Shown: piece after piece, positions 43,756 to 54,122 of the stretch
Layout of the letters: each line of letters starts with the position of its first letter
Position numbering within the stretch: position 1 is the stretch's first letter
NCBI GenBank assembly: GCA_900320055.1
Contig: ONQS01000006.1
Location: 1 to 64,000 of the forward strand
From: an uncultured Prevotellaceae bacterium
GTDB lineage: Bacteria; Bacteroidota; Bacteroidia; Bacteroidales; Muribaculaceae
Direction of reading: 5' to 3'
Length of the DNA stretch: 64,000 nt
Position numbers and translations under genes: made by a program
The notes under the pieces: model-generated
The model's input: the letters and a program-made list of their open reading frames with translations, nothing else
What the model was told of the DNA's origin: nothing
The model's database searches: none

Positions 43756-44250
43756 TTATTCTTCGGTCTTAGCCTCTTCGGCTGCGGGAGCGGCAGGAGC
43801 CTCGGCTGCGGGAGCGGCTGCCTTCTTACGGCTGCGGCGGGTGGTCTTCTTGGCAGCAGTCTTCTCCTGGTTCTTGGCCTCGAGCATAGCCTCATTGAAG
43901 TCAACGAGTTCAATGAAACAAGTCTTAGCGTTGTCACCCAGACGGTTACCGAGTTTCAGGATGCGGGTATAGCCACCGGGACGGTCGGCTACCTTAGCGG
44001 CAACGGTCGAGAAGAGTTCCTTAACGGCCTCCTTGTTCTGGAGGTGCTTGAAGACGAGGCGACGCGATGCGGTGGTGTCGTCCTTAGTCCTGTTGATCAG
44101 GGGCTCGGCATATATGCGCAGGGCTTTAGCCTTGGCGAGGGTCGTAACGATGCGCTTGTGCATGATGAGTGAGATGGTCATGTTGGCCAACATGGCATCA
44201 CGGTGGGCGCTCTTGCGGCTCAGGTGGTTGAATTTCTTATTGTGTCTCAT
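43756..44250 (-). CDS. rplQ: Ribosomal protein L17 (bL17) with an extended tail
   Basis: Last gene of the ribosomal cluster. The conserved core is residues 1-115 ([51 protein letters not shown]). A tail of about 40 residues then follows, basic first ([10 protein letters not shown]) and then Ala/Pro/Glu-rich ([15 protein letters not shown]), giving 164 residues against about 120-130 in E. coli. It starts 6 bases after the rpoA stop. Confidence 0.96.
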   Translation of the reverse strand: MRHNKKFNHLSRKSAHRDAMLANMTISLIMHKRIVTTLAKAKALRIYAEPLINRTKDDTTASRRLVFKHLQNKEAVKELFSTVAAKVADRPGGYTRILKLGNRLGDNAKTCFIELVDFNEAMLEAKNQEKTAAKKTTRRSRKKAAAPAAEAPAAPAAEEAKTEE

Positions 44251-44256
44251 CGTTTT

Positions 44257-45249
44257 TTACTCTTTTTCTAATTTGTATTTAGTGATATCCATGCCAAAGT
44301 GCAGATTGAGCGTGGCCAGGAGTTCCTCGAGTTCGCTAAGCGATTTCTTACCGAAGTTGCGGAACTTGAGCAGGTCAGTCTTGTTGAACACTACGAGTTC
44401 TCCAAGAGTCTCAACCTCTGCCGACTTCAAGCAATTCAGGGCACGCACTGAAAGGTCCATGTCAACAAGTTTGGTCTTGAGCAACTGCCTCATCTTGAGA
44501 ACCTCCTCGTCAAACTCCTCGTTGCCGTTGCTCTCGGTATTGTCGAGAACGATTTCGCGGTCGGTGAAGAGTTGGAAGTGCTGGATAAGAATCTCGGCAG
44601 CACCCTTGAGAGCGTCCTTGGGATGAATGGAGCCATCGGTAGTGATTTCGATGATGAGTTTCTCGTAGTCGGTCTTCTGCTCGACACGGAAATTCTCGAC
44701 GGCGGTCTTCACTTTAAGAATGGGAGTGTAGATCGAGTCGATGGCAATCACATCGATGGGGTCATTGGCGTTGCGGTTTTCCTCGGCGGGCAGATATCCC
44801 CTACCCTTGTTGATTGAGAGTTCAATCTGGAAACCGCTGGCGGGATCGATGTGGCAAATCTCGAGATCGGGATTGAGGACCTCAAATGCACTGAGCACTT
44901 TGCCAATGTCTCCAGCCTTGAAGACGCTCTGACCTGAAACCTTGACAACGGCCTTCTCGGTGTCGGTATCTTCAACAATGCGTTTGAGGCGCACCTTCTT
45001 GAGGTTGAGAATGATGTTGGTAACATCTTCCTTGACCCCGTGGATGGTGGCGAACTCATGCTGCACACCGTCGATGCGGATGCTGCAGATCGCAAAGCCT
45101 TCGAGTCCCGAAAGGAGGATACGGCGCAGGGCGTTACCGATGGTGACACCATAACCGGGCTCCAGTGGGCGGAACTCAAATTTGCCGAACGAATTGTCGG
45201 CTTCCAACATTAAGACTTTGTCGGGTTTCTGAAATGCTAAAATAGCCAT
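44257..45249 (-). CDS. rpoA: RNA polymerase alpha subunit
   Basis: A 330-residue subunit. The N-terminal assembly domain (about 1-230) shows [25 protein letters not shown]. The C-terminal domain (about 250-325) shows [21 protein letters not shown] and [14 protein letters not shown], which contacts DNA and activators. Normal length. It lies between rpsD and rplQ. Confidence 0.97.
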   Translation of the reverse strand: MAILAFQKPDKVLMLEADNSFGKFEFRPLEPGYGVTIGNALRRILLSGLEGFAICSIRIDGVQHEFATIHGVKEDVTNIILNLKKVRLKRIVEDTDTEKAVVKVSGQSVFKAGDIGKVLSAFEVLNPDLEICHIDPASGFQIELSINKGRGYLPAEENRNANDPIDVIAIDSIYTPILKVKTAVENFRVEQKTDYEKLIIEITTDGSIHPKDALKGAAEILIQHFQLFTDREIVLDNTESNGNEEFDEEVLKMRQLLKTKLVDMDLSVRALNCLKSAEVETLGELVVFNKTDLLKFRNFGKKSLSELEELLATLNLHFGMDITKYKLEKE

Positions 45250-45260
45250 GGATAAAAATT

Positions 45261-45869
45261 TTACTGTTTAGAATACAACTCGACGATCAACTGTTCCTTG
45301 ATGTTCTCAGGAATGTCTTCACGAACGGGCATGTGCAAGAGTTTGCCCCCCTTGACGTTCTCGTCCCATTCGATCCAGGGATACTTGCTGTGGTTGAAGC
45401 CAGCGAGAGCGTCTTGGATCACCTCGAGTGATTTGGACTTCTCACGAACAGCGACAATCTGACCTTCACTTACCGAGTAGGAGGGGATGTTAACCACCTT
45501 ACCATCGACGGTGATGTGACGGTGCAACACGAGTTGACGTGCGGCAGCGCGAGTGGGAGCGATTCCCAGACGGTAAACCATATTGTCGAGCCTAGCCTCG
45601 AGCAGTTGCAACAGCACTTCACCAGTGACACCCTTCATGCGGGAAGCCTTGTTGAAGAGGTTACGGAATTGACGTTCCAGCACGCCGTAGGTGTACTTAG
45701 CCTTCTGTTTTTCGCGAAGTTGAGTGCCGTACTCCGACATTTTGCGGCGGCGGTTGGCACCATGCTGGCCCGGGGGATAATTCTTCTTGGCAAAGTATTT
45801 GTCCTCACCGAAGATGGGTTCTCCCAGTTTACGGGCGATTTTAGTTTTAGGACCGGTGTATCTAGCCAT
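45261..45869 (-). CDS. rpsD: Ribosomal protein S4 (uS4)
   Basis: A 202-residue 30S assembly protein. The N-terminal arm ([22 protein letters not shown]) lacks the zinc cysteines, so it is the C-minus form. The S4 RNA-binding domain is [34 protein letters not shown]4 is often the regulator of its own operon, and a 181-base structured gap lies directly before this gene. Confidence 0.97.
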   Translation of the reverse strand: MARYTGPKTKIARKLGEPIFGEDKYFAKKNYPPGQHGANRRRKMSEYGTQLREKQKAKYTYGVLERQFRNLFNKASRMKGVTGEVLLQLLEARLDNMVYRLGIAPTRAAARQLVLHRHITVDGKVVNIPSYSVSEGQIVAVREKSKSLEVIQDALAGFNHSKYPWIEWDENVKGGKLLHMPVREDIPENIKEQLIVELYSKQ

Positions 45870-46050
45870 AGTCTTTTTTTAGAAATTGATTAACATTGTG
45901 AATTGGAATCGCTTCAGTGCAGCCGCGATTGCAGAGAGGTCGTTAAAAAAATGCAATCCATTCACTGATAGAGATTCGCGAAAAAAGTTGTTAAAATAAA
46001 CCTGTTAAAACAGAGTAATTGCTTGAGAGAAGCATCCAGAACATCGAGTA
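45870..46050 (-). promoter_or_regulatory. Long structured leader before rpsD
   Basis: An unusually long gap inside a tight operon. On the minus strand GGATTGCA (45952-45959) can pair with TGCAATC (45927-45933). Alternatively AATCGC (45925-45930) can pair with GCGATT (45907-45912). The two stems share bases and exclude each other, as in an autoregulatory leader. Binding by S4 is inference. Confidence 0.55.
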
Positions 46051-46440
46051 TTAGACCCTTCTTCTCTTAGGAGGACGGCAGCCGTTGTGGGGCAGCGGCG
46101 TGACGTCGATGATCTCGGTAACTGCGATACCAGCGCCATGGATGGTGCGGATAGCCGACTCACGGCCATTGCCCGGACCCTTGACGTAGGCTTTCACCTT
46201 GCGCAAGCCGAGGTCGTAAGCGACCTTTGCGCAGTCTTCGGCAGCCATCTGTGCGGCATAGGGTGTGTTCTTCTTAGAGCCACGGAAACCCATCTTGCCG
46301 GCTGAGGACCACGAAATTACCTGTCCCTCACCATTAGCGAGGCACACAATGATGTTGTTAAAGGAAGAATGCACGTGCAGTTGACCAACACCGTCAACGC
46401 GAACGACTCTCTTCTTTGCTGCGACTGTCTTTTTAGCCAT
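46051..46440 (-). CDS. rpsK: Ribosomal protein S11 (uS11)
   Basis: A 129-residue 30S platform protein that contacts mRNA near the E site. Marks: [36 protein letters not shown] and the C-terminal [18 protein letters not shown]. It starts 12 bases after rpsM. Confidence 0.97.
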   Translation of the reverse strand: MAKKTVAAKKRVVRVDGVGQLHVHSSFNNIIVCLANGEGQVISWSSAGKMGFRGSKKNTPYAAQMAAEDCAKVAYDLGLRKVKAYVKGPGNGRESAIRTIHGAGIAVTEIIDVTPLPHNGCRPPKRRRV

Positions 46441-46452
46441 AATTCAATAATG

Positions 46453-46833
46453 TTATTTAGTAGCTTTCTTCTTGTTAGCAACAGTTTTCTTGCGGCCCTT
46501 ACGAGTGCGGGCATTGTTCTTGGTGCTCTGACCACGCACGGGCAAACCATTGCGGTGACGAATGCCACGGTAGCAACCGATGTCCATCAATCGCTTGATG
46601 TTCATCTGCACCTCGCTGCGCAGGTCACCTTCCACTTTGTATTCGTTACCGATCACCTCACGCACTGCGGCTGCCTCGGCATCGGTCCAATCCTTTACAC
46701 GGGTGTTCTCGTCGACACCGGCCTTCTTGAGGATTGTAGCGGCTGAACTGCGCCCGATACCAAAGATGTAGGTCAAGGCGATGACGCCGCGCTTGTTTTG
46801 GGGAATATCAACCCCGACAATTCTTACTGCCAT
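46453..46833 (-). CDS. rpsM: Ribosomal protein S13 (uS13)
   Basis: A 126-residue protein of the 30S head that bridges to L5. Marks: [28 protein letters not shown] and the basic C-terminus [22 protein letters not shown]. Usual first gene of the alpha operon. Confidence 0.97.
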   Translation of the reverse strand: MAVRIVGVDIPQNKRGVIALTYIFGIGRSSAATILKKAGVDENTRVKDWTDAEAAAVREVIGNEYKVEGDLRSEVQMNIKRLMDIGCYRGIRHRNGLPVRGQSTKNNARTRKGRKKTVANKKKATK

Positions 46834-46872
46834 ATATCTAATTCAAAAATTTTTGCAAAGTTAATACTTTTT

Positions 46873-46989
46873 TTATCCCTGACGCTGTTTGAACTTGGGA
46901 TTTTTTTTGTTAATCACATACAGGCGCCCTTTGCGACGTACAATCTTGCAGTCTTCGTTGCGCTTTTTGATAGATGCTCTAACTTTCAT
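46873..46989 (-). CDS. rpmJ: Ribosomal protein L36 (bL36)
   Basis: Only 38 codons, so easily missed: ATG at 46989, TAA at 46873. The product starts [17 protein letters not shown] and ends [10 protein letters not shown], the family end. Only one cysteine remains of the four zinc ligands, so this is the zinc-independent form common in Bacteroidetes. Located between infA and rpsM as expected. Confidence 0.95.
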   Translation of the reverse strand: MKVRASIKKRNEDCKIVRRKGRLYVINKKNPKFKQRQG

Positions 46990-47007
46990 AGTTGTATTGT
47001 GGTTTAT

Positions 47008-47226
47008 TTATTTGTATCTAAATGAGATTCTTCCTTTGGTCAGATCGTAAGGCGACATCTCCACTCTTACTTTGTCACCGGGCAGGATCTTGATGTAATG
47101 CATGCGCATCTTGCCGCTGATGTGGGCAGTGATCTGATGTCCGTTCTCGAGTTCAACGCGGAACATGGCGTTGGAGAGGGCCTCGACGATTGTACCGTCT
47201 AATTCAATTGCAGTCTGTTTTGCCAT
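47008..47226 (-). CDS. infA: Translation initiation factor IF-1
   Basis: A 72-residue single OB-fold protein that blocks the A site during initiation. [40 protein letters not shown] and the end [11 protein letters not shown] are standard. Confidence 0.97.
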   Translation of the reverse strand: MAKQTAIELDGTIVEALSNAMFRVELENGHQITAHISGKMRMHYIKILPGDKVRVEMSPYDLTKGRISFRYK

Positions 47227-47276
47227 ATAAAATCTTGAATAATTACGTTTTACTGTCCTTAAACATGTAGTTTCAA

Positions 47277-48062
47277 TCAGATGAACCGGTCACCTAGCAC
47301 CTGCTTGATACCCTCAAATGAGGAGAGGATATCGGGCTTGCCATGATGTATGGCAATCGAGTGCTCAAAGTGGGCGCTGGGCTTGCGGTCTCGTGTTCTG
47401 GTGGTCCAGCCGTCACGCTCGGTGATGACGTTTTTGCCTCCCATGTTGATCATGGGCTCGATGGCGATCGTCATGCCGTTGCGCAGCAGGGGGCCTGTCC
47501 CACGGCGGCCGAAGTTGGGCACTTCGGGGTCTTCGTGCAGTTTGCGACCGACGCCGTGTCCGCACATCTCGCGCACAACACTGTAGTTGCGCTGCTCGCA
47601 GTAGTGCTGGATGGCGTTGCTGATGTCACCGATGCGGTTACCGGGCACGGCGTGCTCGATGCCGACATAGAGTGACTCCTTGGTTGTACGCAGCAACTGC
47701 AGGGTCTCTTGTGCGACGTCACCGACACAGAAGGTGTAGGTGCTGTCGCCGTTGAACCCCTCGGGGGTGACGGCACCACAGTCACAGGACACGATGTCGC
47801 CATCCTCGAGCACATAGTTCGACGGGATGCCGTGCACTACGACCTCGTTGACCGAGGTGCAGAGCGTGGCGGGGAAGCCGTACAGTCCTTTGAAGCCAGG
47901 CGTACAGCCTTGAGAACGGATATACTCTTCGGCGATTTGATCGAGACGCCTGGTGGTCACGCCTGGTGCCACCCACTTGGCCACTTCGGCCAGCGCTCCT
48001 GCAACGACCAGATTGGCCTTGCGCAGCATCTCGATTTCCTCGTCAGTCTTGAGATATATCAT
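47277..48062 (-). CDS. map: Methionine aminopeptidase, type I
   Basis: A 261-residue enzyme that removes the initiator methionine. Metal ligands lie in the motifs [21 protein letters not shown] (two Asp), [18 protein letters not shown] (His), IEPM (Glu) and the final [11 protein letters not shown] (Glu). Normal length without an N-terminal zinc extension. Lies between secY and infA. Confidence 0.96.
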   Translation of the reverse strand: MIYLKTDEEIEMLRKANLVVAGALAEVAKWVAPGVTTRRLDQIAEEYIRSQGCTPGFKGLYGFPATLCTSVNEVVVHGIPSNYVLEDGDIVSCDCGAVTPEGFNGDSTYTFCVGDVAQETLQLLRTTKESLYVGIEHAVPGNRIGDISNAIQHYCEQRNYSVVREMCGHGVGRKLHEDPEVPNFGRRGTGPLLRNGMTIAIEPMINMGGKNVITERDGWTTRTRDRKPSAHFEHSIAIHHGKPDILSSFEGIKQVLGDRFI

Positions 48063-48100
48063 AGGTTGATTGAAATCAGTTTTAACTCCAGTAACGTCAA

Positions 48101-49438
48101 TTAGCGGGAACGGCCCTTGATTTTACCAGACTTCATCAGACCATCATAGTGGTGCATCATCAGATGTGTCTCAATCTGCTGGAGCGTGTCGAGCACGACA
48201 CCTACGATGATGAGCAACGATGTGCCACCGAAGAACTGGGCAAACTGCTGGTTGACGCCGAAGTAACGGGCAAATGCCGGCAGGATGGCGACGATACCGA
48301 GGAACAGTGAACCCGGGAGGGTGATGCGCGACATGATCGAGTCGAGATACTCGGCGGTCTTCTTGCCGGGCTTGATGCCGGGGATGAAGCCGCTGTTCTT
48401 CTTCATCTCTTCGGCCATCTGGGTGGGACGCACGGTGATGGCGGTGTAGAAGTAGGTGAAGGCGACAATCATGATGAAGTAAACCACATTGTACCAGAAA
48501 CCGTTCATGTCACCAAAGGTGCGCGAGAGCGAACCGAGGAAACCTGCATCGTTCTGACGGGCACCGAAGCCGGCCAGTGTGATGGGGATGAACATGAGGG
48601 CCTGAGCAAAAATGATAGGCATCACGTTAGCAGCGTTGACCTTGAGGGGGATGTACTGGCGTGCACCACCATACTGCTTGTTACCGACAATGCGCTTTGC
48701 GTACTGCACGGGGACCTTACGGGTACCCTGGGTGAGCATAACGGCACCTGCGGTAACGGCAAACAGGATAACAATCTCCACAAGGAACATTACCAGACCG
48801 CCTTGAGCAGTGTTCAATCGGCTGGTGAACTCTTGAACGATGGCACCAGGGAAGCGTGCGAGGATACCCACCAGGATGATGATGGAGATACCATTGCCGA
48901 TGCCCTTGTCGGTGATCTTCTCACCAAGCCACATAATCAACATCGCACCTGCGGTGAGCACGATAGACAGATAGATCATTGTCCATCCCGTGATGTGGGC
49001 GTGACCACCGGCAGCGTTGACCTGATACTGAAGGTTCATCAAGTAGGCGGGAGCCTGGATCAGGAGGATGAACACAGTGAGGTAACGGGTGTACTGATTG
49101 AGTTTCATGCGTCCACTCTCGCCCTCGCGCTGCATCTTTTGGAAACTAGGCACGACCATACCCATCAATTGGATAACGATCGAGGCGGTGATGTAGGGCA
49201 TGATACCCAATGCGAAGATCGAGGCCTGACCGAATGCGCCGCCCGAGAACATGTCGAGCAGTTGCATCAGGCCACTGTTGGTGAAGTTGCGCATGGCTTC
49301 CAGGTCGCTGGGGTTGATTCCAGGCAGTACCACGTGACATCCAAAGCGATAAATCACGATGAACAGGAACGTGGTGATCAAGCGCTTGCGCAGGTCCTCA
49401 ATCTTCCAGATGTTTTTTAATGTTTCAATGAGTTTCAT
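48101..49438 (-). CDS. secY: Protein translocase subunit SecY
   Basis: A 445-residue channel of the Sec system with ten membrane helices. Marks: the N-terminal FRKRL-like EDLRKRLITTFLFIVIYRFG, the plug region FSGGAFGQASIFALGIMPYITASI, and the cytoplasmic loop KRIVGNKQYGGARQYIPLKVNAANVMPIIFA. It lies 7 bases after rplO. Confidence 0.96.
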   Translation of the reverse strand: MKLIETLKNIWKIEDLRKRLITTFLFIVIYRFGCHVVLPGINPSDLEAMRNFTNSGLMQLLDMFSGGAFGQASIFALGIMPYITASIVIQLMGMVVPSFQKMQREGESGRMKLNQYTRYLTVFILLIQAPAYLMNLQYQVNAAGGHAHITGWTMIYLSIVLTAGAMLIMWLGEKITDKGIGNGISIIILVGILARFPGAIVQEFTSRLNTAQGGLVMFLVEIVILFAVTAGAVMLTQGTRKVPVQYAKRIVGNKQYGGARQYIPLKVNAANVMPIIFAQALMFIPITLAGFGARQNDAGFLGSLSRTFGDMNGFWYNVVYFIMIVAFTYFYTAITVRPTQMAEEMKKNSGFIPGIKPGKKTAEYLDSIMSRITLPGSLFLGIVAILPAFARYFGVNQQFAQFFGGTSLLIIVGVVLDTLQQIETHLMMHHYDGLMKSGKIKGRSR

Positions 49439-49445
49439 CGTCGGG

Positions 49446-49892
49446 TTAGAGTTTTACGATTGAGCCACCGGCAGCGGTGATAATCTCCTCGGCCTTCTTT
49501 GAGAAAGCGTGGGCTTCAACTTCAATCTTGTGATTGAGCTGACCCTGGCCCAAAATTTTAACAAGTTGGTTTTTACGTACCATACCAGCCTGGATGAGGT
49601 TGGCAACGGTGATTTTCTCGAGATTATTCTGCTCGGCGAGCGCCTCAAGCACGGCAACGTTGATGGCCTTGTACTCCACGCGGTTGATATTCTTGAAACC
49701 GCCCTTGGGGACACGGCGCTGGAGAGGCATCTGGCCGCCTTCGAAGCCGACCTTCTGCTTATAGCCAGAGCGCGACTTGGCACCCTTGTGACCACGAGTG
49801 GATGTACCGCCCTTGCCGGAACCTGGTCCACGGCCGATGCGAGTTTTCTTCTTATTTGAACCTACAGCGGGTTTTAAATCATGTAATTCCAT
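49446..49892 (-). CDS. rplO: Ribosomal protein L15 (uL15)
   Basis: A 148-residue protein with the Gly/Arg-rich N-terminal extension [29 protein letters not shown] that penetrates 23S rRNA, and a globular C-terminal part ending [14 protein letters not shown]. Confidence 0.97.
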   Translation of the reverse strand: MELHDLKPAVGSNKKKTRIGRGPGSGKGGTSTRGHKGAKSRSGYKQKVGFEGGQMPLQRRVPKGGFKNINRVEYKAINVAVLEALAEQNNLEKITVANLIQAGMVRKNQLVKILGQGQLNHKIEVEAHAFSKKAEEIITAAGGSIVKL

Positions 49893-49923
49893 AATGTTGT
49901 TTCTTGTTTTGAGATTTTAAGAA

Positions 49924-50106
49924 TTAATCAACATTGGTGACTTCCACCAGATGACGAACAGCGTTGACCATACCCAGGACCTGAGGGGTAGCCTCGAGGG
50001 TGACGGTGTGGTTCAGTTTCCTGAGGCCCAGAGCGTCGAGGGTCCTCTTTTGGCGAGCCGGACGATTGATGCGGCTTTTGACTTGTTTAATCTGAATCTT
50101 TGCCAT
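49924..50106 (-). CDS. rpmD: Ribosomal protein L30 (uL30)
   Basis: A 60-residue protein: AKIQIKQVKSRINRPARQKRTLDALGLRKLNHTV and the end NAVRHLVEVTNVD fit bacterial L30. Confidence 0.95.
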   Translation of the reverse strand: MAKIQIKQVKSRINRPARQKRTLDALGLRKLNHTVTLEATPQVLGMVNAVRHLVEVTNVD

Positions 50107-50123
50107 AACTCGTAAACAAATTA

Positions 50124-50642
50124 TTAACCGTTAAACACCTTGTCCACAGTAACGCCGCGATAGTGAGCCACGGTAGCCGGGCTGCGCATCTCGTCGAGAG
50201 CCTTGAGCGTGGCCTTCACCAGGTTGTGAGGGTTGCTCGATCCCTTGGACTTACAAATAACATCGGTAACGCCGACCGTCTCGAAGACGGCACGCATAGC
50301 ACCACCGGCCTTGACACCGGTACCGGCGCTAGCGGGCTTCATGATGATGCGGCTGCCGCCGAACTTGGCGACTACCTCGTGGGGGATGGTACCCTTGTGA
50401 ACGGGGACCTTGATCAGGTTCTTCTTAGCCACCTCGGTACCCTTGGAGATTGCGGTGGTGACCTCATTGGCCTTACCCAGTCCGTAACCGATGATACCAT
50501 TGCCGTCGCCAACAACGACGATAGCGGCGAAGGTGAAAGTGCGACCACCCTTGGTAACCTTGGTGGTGCGGTTGATGGCAACCAGACGCTCCTTCAACTC
50601 GGCGTCGGCAGCGATCTTTACTCGATTATTTTTCTTCGACAT
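50124..50642 (-). CDS. rpsE: Ribosomal protein S5 (uS5)
   Basis: A 172-residue 30S protein affecting decoding accuracy. The double-stranded-RNA-binding-like domain is [37 protein letters not shown]. The second domain has [19 protein letters not shown] and ends [13 protein letters not shown]. Confidence 0.97.
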   Translation of the reverse strand: MSKKNNRVKIAADAELKERLVAINRTTKVTKGGRTFTFAAIVVVGDGNGIIGYGLGKANEVTTAISKGTEVAKKNLIKVPVHKGTIPHEVVAKFGGSRIIMKPASAGTGVKAGGAMRAVFETVGVTDVICKSKGSSNPHNLVKATLKALDEMRSPATVAHYRGVTVDKVFNG

Positions 50643-50653
50643 GATGTTGTTTC

Positions 50654-50995
50654 TTAAAATTTAAGTCCGCCTTTGCGTGCGCCGTCGGCCAACGATTTAA
50701 CTCTACCATGGAACAGGAAGCCATTGCGGTCGAACACTACCGTGTTGATACCAGCCTCGAGGGCTTTCTTGGCAACAGCCTCGCCCACCTTAGCGGCGAT
50801 TTCGCTCTTGTTACCTTCGGTGATTCCCTTAGAGGAAGCCGAGCAGATGGTATTGCCAGCGATGTCGTCGATGACCTGGGCATAAATTTGCTTATTGCTG
50901 CGGAAGACACACAACCTGGGGCGCTCGGGAGTACCGCTGATGCGACCGCGGATGCGGGCCTTGATCTTATTTCTTCTATCTAATTTGGATATCAT
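50654..50995 (-). CDS. rplR: Ribosomal protein L18 (uL18)
   Basis: A 113-residue 5S-rRNA-binding protein: [30 protein letters not shown] and the end [26 protein letters not shown] are diagnostic. Confidence 0.97.
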   Translation of the reverse strand: MISKLDRRNKIKARIRGRISGTPERPRLCVFRSNKQIYAQVIDDIAGNTICSASSKGITEGNKSEIAAKVGEAVAKKALEAGINTVVFDRNGFLFHGRVKSLADGARKGGLKF

Positions 50996-51015
50996 GATGT
51001 TTCCTTTCTACTTAA

Positions 51016-51570
51016 TTACTTGGCGGCTGCCGTTTTACCAGACTTACGGCGAATAACTTCGCCAACAAACTTAACACCTTTACCCTTGTAAGGCTCGGGC
51101 TTGCGGAAGGAGCGGATCTTGGCACAGATTTGTCCCAAGAGTTGCTTGTCGCACGATTCGAGGGTGATGAGCGGGTTCTTGTTACGCTCGGTCTTGGCAT
51201 CAACCTTGACCTCGGGCGGCATCTTCAAGTAGATGGCGTGCGAGTAACCGAGAGCCAGTTCAAGCACTTGGCCGTTGCTGGTAGCGCGGTAACCGACACC
51301 GACGATTTCCAATTCTTTCTTGAAACCCTGGCTCACGCCGACAACCATGTTGTTGATCAGTGCACGGTAGAGGCCGTGCTGGGCGCGTGATTCACGCTCG
51401 TCGTTGGGGCGGGTCACATGGATTTCGTTGTTCTCGATCTCCACCTTGATGTTGGGATTGAGGGTCTGCTTGAGTTCACCCTTAGGTCCCTTGACGGTGA
51501 GGATATTGTCTTTCTGCTCAACAGTTACGCCAGCGGGGATGGCGATGTGCAATTTACCAATTCTTGACAT
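51016..51570 (-). CDS. rplF: Ribosomal protein L6 (uL6)
   Basis: A 184-residue protein of two similar domains near the factor-binding site. SRIGKLHIAIPAGVTVEQKDN and the C-terminal RSFRKPEPYKGKGVKFVGE are typical. Confidence 0.97.
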   Translation of the reverse strand: MSRIGKLHIAIPAGVTVEQKDNILTVKGPKGELKQTLNPNIKVEIENNEIHVTRPNDERESRAQHGLYRALINNMVVGVSQGFKKELEIVGVGYRATSNGQVLELALGYSHAIYLKMPPEVKVDAKTERNKNPLITLESCDKQLLGQICAKIRSFRKPEPYKGKGVKFVGEVIRRKSGKTAAAK

Positions 51571-51585
51571 AGCGTTTCTCCTCCA

Positions 51586-51987
51586 TTAATAAACGTAACA
51601 CAAAACTTCGCCACCGATTTTCTGGTTCTTGGCTTCCTTGTTGGTCATAACGCCCTTGGAAGTCGAGATGATGGCAATACCTAAACCATTGAGCACGCGG
51701 GGCATGTCCTTGTAGCCAGTGTACTGGCGCAGACCGGGCCTTGAAACGCGTGTGAGGCACTTGATGGCGCTAACGTTGTCCACGTTGTCATACTTGAGCG
51801 CGATCTTGATGGTGCCACGGGGAGAGTTCTCGTCCTCGACGAACTTGTAGTTCAGGATGTAACCCTGGTCGAAGAGGATCTTGGTGATCTCCTTTTTCAG
51901 TTTGGAAGAAGGGATTTCAACGACACGGTGTTGTGCCTTGATCGCATTCCTCAATCTAGTCAGATAATCTGCAATAGGATCTGTCAT
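51586..51987 (-). CDS. rpsH: Ribosomal protein S8 (uS8)
   Basis: A 133-residue 16S-binding protein, in E. coli the repressor of the spc operon. TDPIADYLTRLRNAIKAQHRVVEIPSSK and the end MTNKEAKNQKIGGEVLCYVY are standard. A 90-base gap with a hairpin separates it from rpsN. Confidence 0.97.
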   Translation of the reverse strand: MTDPIADYLTRLRNAIKAQHRVVEIPSSKLKKEITKILFDQGYILNYKFVEDENSPRGTIKIALKYDNVDNVSAIKCLTRVSRPGLRQYTGYKDMPRVLNGLGIAIISTSKGVMTNKEAKNQKIGGEVLCYVY

Positions 51988-52004
51988 TATTGTAACTTGT
52001 TTAA

Positions 52005-52028
52005 ATTGATTCGACGTTGTCGAACAAT
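52005..52028 (-). promoter_or_regulatory. Intercistronic hairpin between rpsN and rpsH
   Basis: TTCGAC (52010-52015) with GTCGAA (52019-52024), extended by ATTG/CAAT across one bulged base. It may be an S8 site or a processing point; that is inference. Confidence 0.4.
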
Positions 52029-52077
52029 ATTTAATACTTAATGTTATAGTTTTTTTTAAAAAGAAATGTGGTAAGCA

Positions 52078-52347
52078 TTACCAACTGGCCTTGTGCACAC
52101 CGGGGATGAGTCCGTTAGAAGCCATCTCGCGGAAGTTGATGCGGGAGATGCCGAACTGACGCATGTAACCCTTGGGACGACCCGACATCTTGCAGATGTT
52201 GTGCAGGCGCACGGGCGAAGCGTTGCGAGGCAGTTTCTGCAGGGCTTCATAATCACCGTCCTTCTTGAGTTGGGCACGCTTGGCGGCATACTTGGCGACG
52301 AGGCGCTCACGCTTAGCCTGGCGGGCTTTCATTGATTCTTTTGCCAT
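52078..52347 (-). CDS. rpsN: Ribosomal protein S14 (uS14)
   Basis: An 89-residue protein of the zinc-free S14 type: [35 protein letters not shown], then [30 protein letters not shown] and the end GVHKASW. Confidence 0.97.
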   Translation of the reverse strand: MAKESMKARQAKRERLVAKYAAKRAQLKKDGDYEALQKLPRNASPVRLHNICKMSGRPKGYMRQFGISRINFREMASNGLIPGVHKASW

Positions 52348-52361
52348 AATTTAACTCTCAA

Positions 52362-52904
52362 TTATTTGTTGTTAAACGGGATTCCGAATTCCTTGAGCAG
52401 TGCGTAGCCTTCCTCATCGGTCTTGGCGGTGGTGACGAAGGTGATGTTCATACCGGTCATCTTGGTCACGTTATCGATGTTGATTTCGGGGAAGATGATC
52501 TGCTCGGTGACACCAACGGTGTAGTTGCCGCGGCCGTCGAGTTTACCATTGACACCCTTGAAGTCGCGGATACGCGGCAGGGCGATGCGGATGAAACGCT
52601 CCATGAACTCATACATGCGGTCACGACGCAGTGTCACGCGCACGCCGATGGGCATCTTCTTGCGGACCTTAAAGTTGGAGATATCCTTCTTCGACAGGGT
52701 CTGCACGGCCTTCTGGCCAGTGATTGCTGTGAGTTCGTTGATAGCAGTCTCGATGATCTTCTTGTCCTGGGTAGCGTCACCCAGACCCTCGTTGAGGACG
52801 ATCTTGACCAGACGGGGGATCTGCATCGGGGTGCTGTAGTTGAATTGCTTCATCAAAGCGGGAGCAATCTTCTCGTCATATTGTTTCTTCAGCGTGGTAC
52901 TCAT
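52362..52904 (-). CDS. rplE: Ribosomal protein L5 (uL5)
   Basis: A 180-residue 5S-rRNA-binding protein: MQIPRLVKIVLNEGLGDATQDKK, RKKMPIGVRVTLRRDRMYEFMERF and FPEINIDNVTKMTGMNITFVTTA. Its ATG overlaps the rplX stop by one base (TAATG), so the two are translationally coupled. Confidence 0.97.
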   Translation of the reverse strand: MSTTLKKQYDEKIAPALMKQFNYSTPMQIPRLVKIVLNEGLGDATQDKKIIETAINELTAITGQKAVQTLSKKDISNFKVRKKMPIGVRVTLRRDRMYEFMERFIRIALPRIRDFKGVNGKLDGRGNYTVGVTEQIIFPEINIDNVTKMTGMNITFVTTAKTDEEGYALLKEFGIPFNNK

Positions 52905-53227
52905 TACTTAATCTCCTCTCCAGATTTTTTAGAATAACGTACTTTCTTGCCATTCTCATCAAACCTGAAACCAACGCGGGTGGGCTTGCCGCTCTTGGGG
53001 TCAACGACAGCCAGGTTGCTCAAGTCGATGGGGGCTTCCTTCTTGATAATGCCGCCCTGGGGGGCCTTGGCATTGGGCTTCGTGCTCTTGGACACGATGT
53101 TGACACCCTCGACGATAGCCTTACCCTGCTCGGGCAGGATTTCCAGCACGCGGTGGGGCTTATTATCCTTGCTGTTACCAGCGAGAACAAAGACGGTGTC
53201 ACCCTTCTTGATTTTTAATGTAGCCAT
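52904..53227 (-). CDS. rplX: Ribosomal protein L24 (uL24)
   Basis: A 107-residue early assembly protein with a KOW motif ([19 protein letters not shown]) and [32 protein letters not shown]. Its TAA shares a base with the rplE ATG. Confidence 0.97.
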   Translation of the reverse strand: MATLKIKKGDTVFVLAGNSKDNKPHRVLEILPEQGKAIVEGVNIVSKSTKPNAKAPQGGIIKKEAPIDLSNLAVVDPKSGKPTRVGFRFDENGKKVRYSKKSGEEIK

Positions 53228-53256
53228 ATATAGTTTATTGCTATTTTAAAGATTGA

Positions 53257-53622
53257 TTAAAGAACCTCGGGAGCGAGCGAAACGATCTTCATGTTGGTGG
53301 CGCGCAGTTCACGAGCCACGGGGCCGAAGATGCGCGTTCCGCGCAACTCACCGGTATTAGTGAGCAATACACAGGCATTGTCGTCGAAGCGGATGTAGGA
53401 ACCGTCCTGACGGCGGATTTCCTTGCTCGTGCGAACCACGACAGCCTTTGAAACGGTACCCTTCTTCACCTCTGAAGCGGGGATAGCCTTCTTGACGGTG
53501 ACCACGATGATGTCACCCACCGAAGCGTAACGACGACCAGAACCGCCCAGCACCTTGATGCAGAGTACTTCCTTAGCGCCGCTGTTGTCGGCAACTGTCA
53601 ATCTACTTTCAGTCTGTATCAT
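53257..53622 (-). CDS. rplN: Ribosomal protein L14 (uL14)
   Basis: A 121-residue subunit-interface protein: [32 protein letters not shown] and the end [18 protein letters not shown] are family standard. Confidence 0.97.
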   Translation of the reverse strand: MIQTESRLTVADNSGAKEVLCIKVLGGSGRRYASVGDIIVVTVKKAIPASEVKKGTVSKAVVVRTSKEIRRQDGSYIRFDDNACVLLTNTGELRGTRIFGPVARELRATNMKIVSLAPEVL

Positions 53623-53631
53623 AATAAATAA

Positions 53632-53892
53632 TTACTTCGCTTTTTCGATGATTTCAACTAATCTCCACCTCTTGGTCTTGCTCAACGGGCGGGTCTCCAT
53701 CAGGCGAACGGTGTCGCCTACGTTGCACTCGTTGTTCTCGTCATGAGCGTGGTACTTCTTTGTCTTGTTGACAAACTTGCCATAGATTGGGTGTTTCTCC
53801 TTCCACTTGATGGTCACAGTGATGGTCTTGTCACCCTTGTTGCTGGAAACAACCCCAATTCTTTCTTTTCTTAAATTACGTTTTTCTTCCAT
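53632..53892 (-). CDS. rpsQ: Ribosomal protein S17 (uS17)
   Basis: An 86-residue OB-fold protein of 30[36 protein letters not shown] and [25 protein letters not shown]. Confidence 0.97.
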   Translation of the reverse strand: MEEKRNLRKERIGVVSSNKGDKTITVTIKWKEKHPIYGKFVNKTKKYHAHDENNECNVGDTVRLMETRPLSKTKRWRLVEIIEKAK

Positions 53893-53909
53893 TGTCGTAG
53901 TTGTTGGGA

Positions 53910-54107
53910 TTATTTGTTCTTGAGTTCACGTTCGCGGATTTCAGTCTTGATGCGCGCGATGAGTTTCCTGTCAAGCGTAATCTTGGCCGGATTATCGAGC
54001 GGGGAAATCGTGTGCTGGATCTTCTCCTGGACGTATTCCTTCTCGACCTGGTCGAGGCGATCCTGCAATTCCTTATCGGTCAGTTCCTTGATATTTTCCT
54101 TTTTCAT
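53910..54107 (-). CDS. rpmC: Ribosomal protein L29 (uL29)
   Basis: A 65-residue helical protein near the exit tunnel: [30 protein letters not shown] and [13 protein letters not shown]. Confidence 0.96.
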   Translation of the reverse strand: MKKENIKELTDKELQDRLDQVEKEYVQEKIQHTISPLDNPAKITLDRKLIARIKTEIRERELKNK

Positions 54108-54122
54108 AATCTGGTCAAAGTA

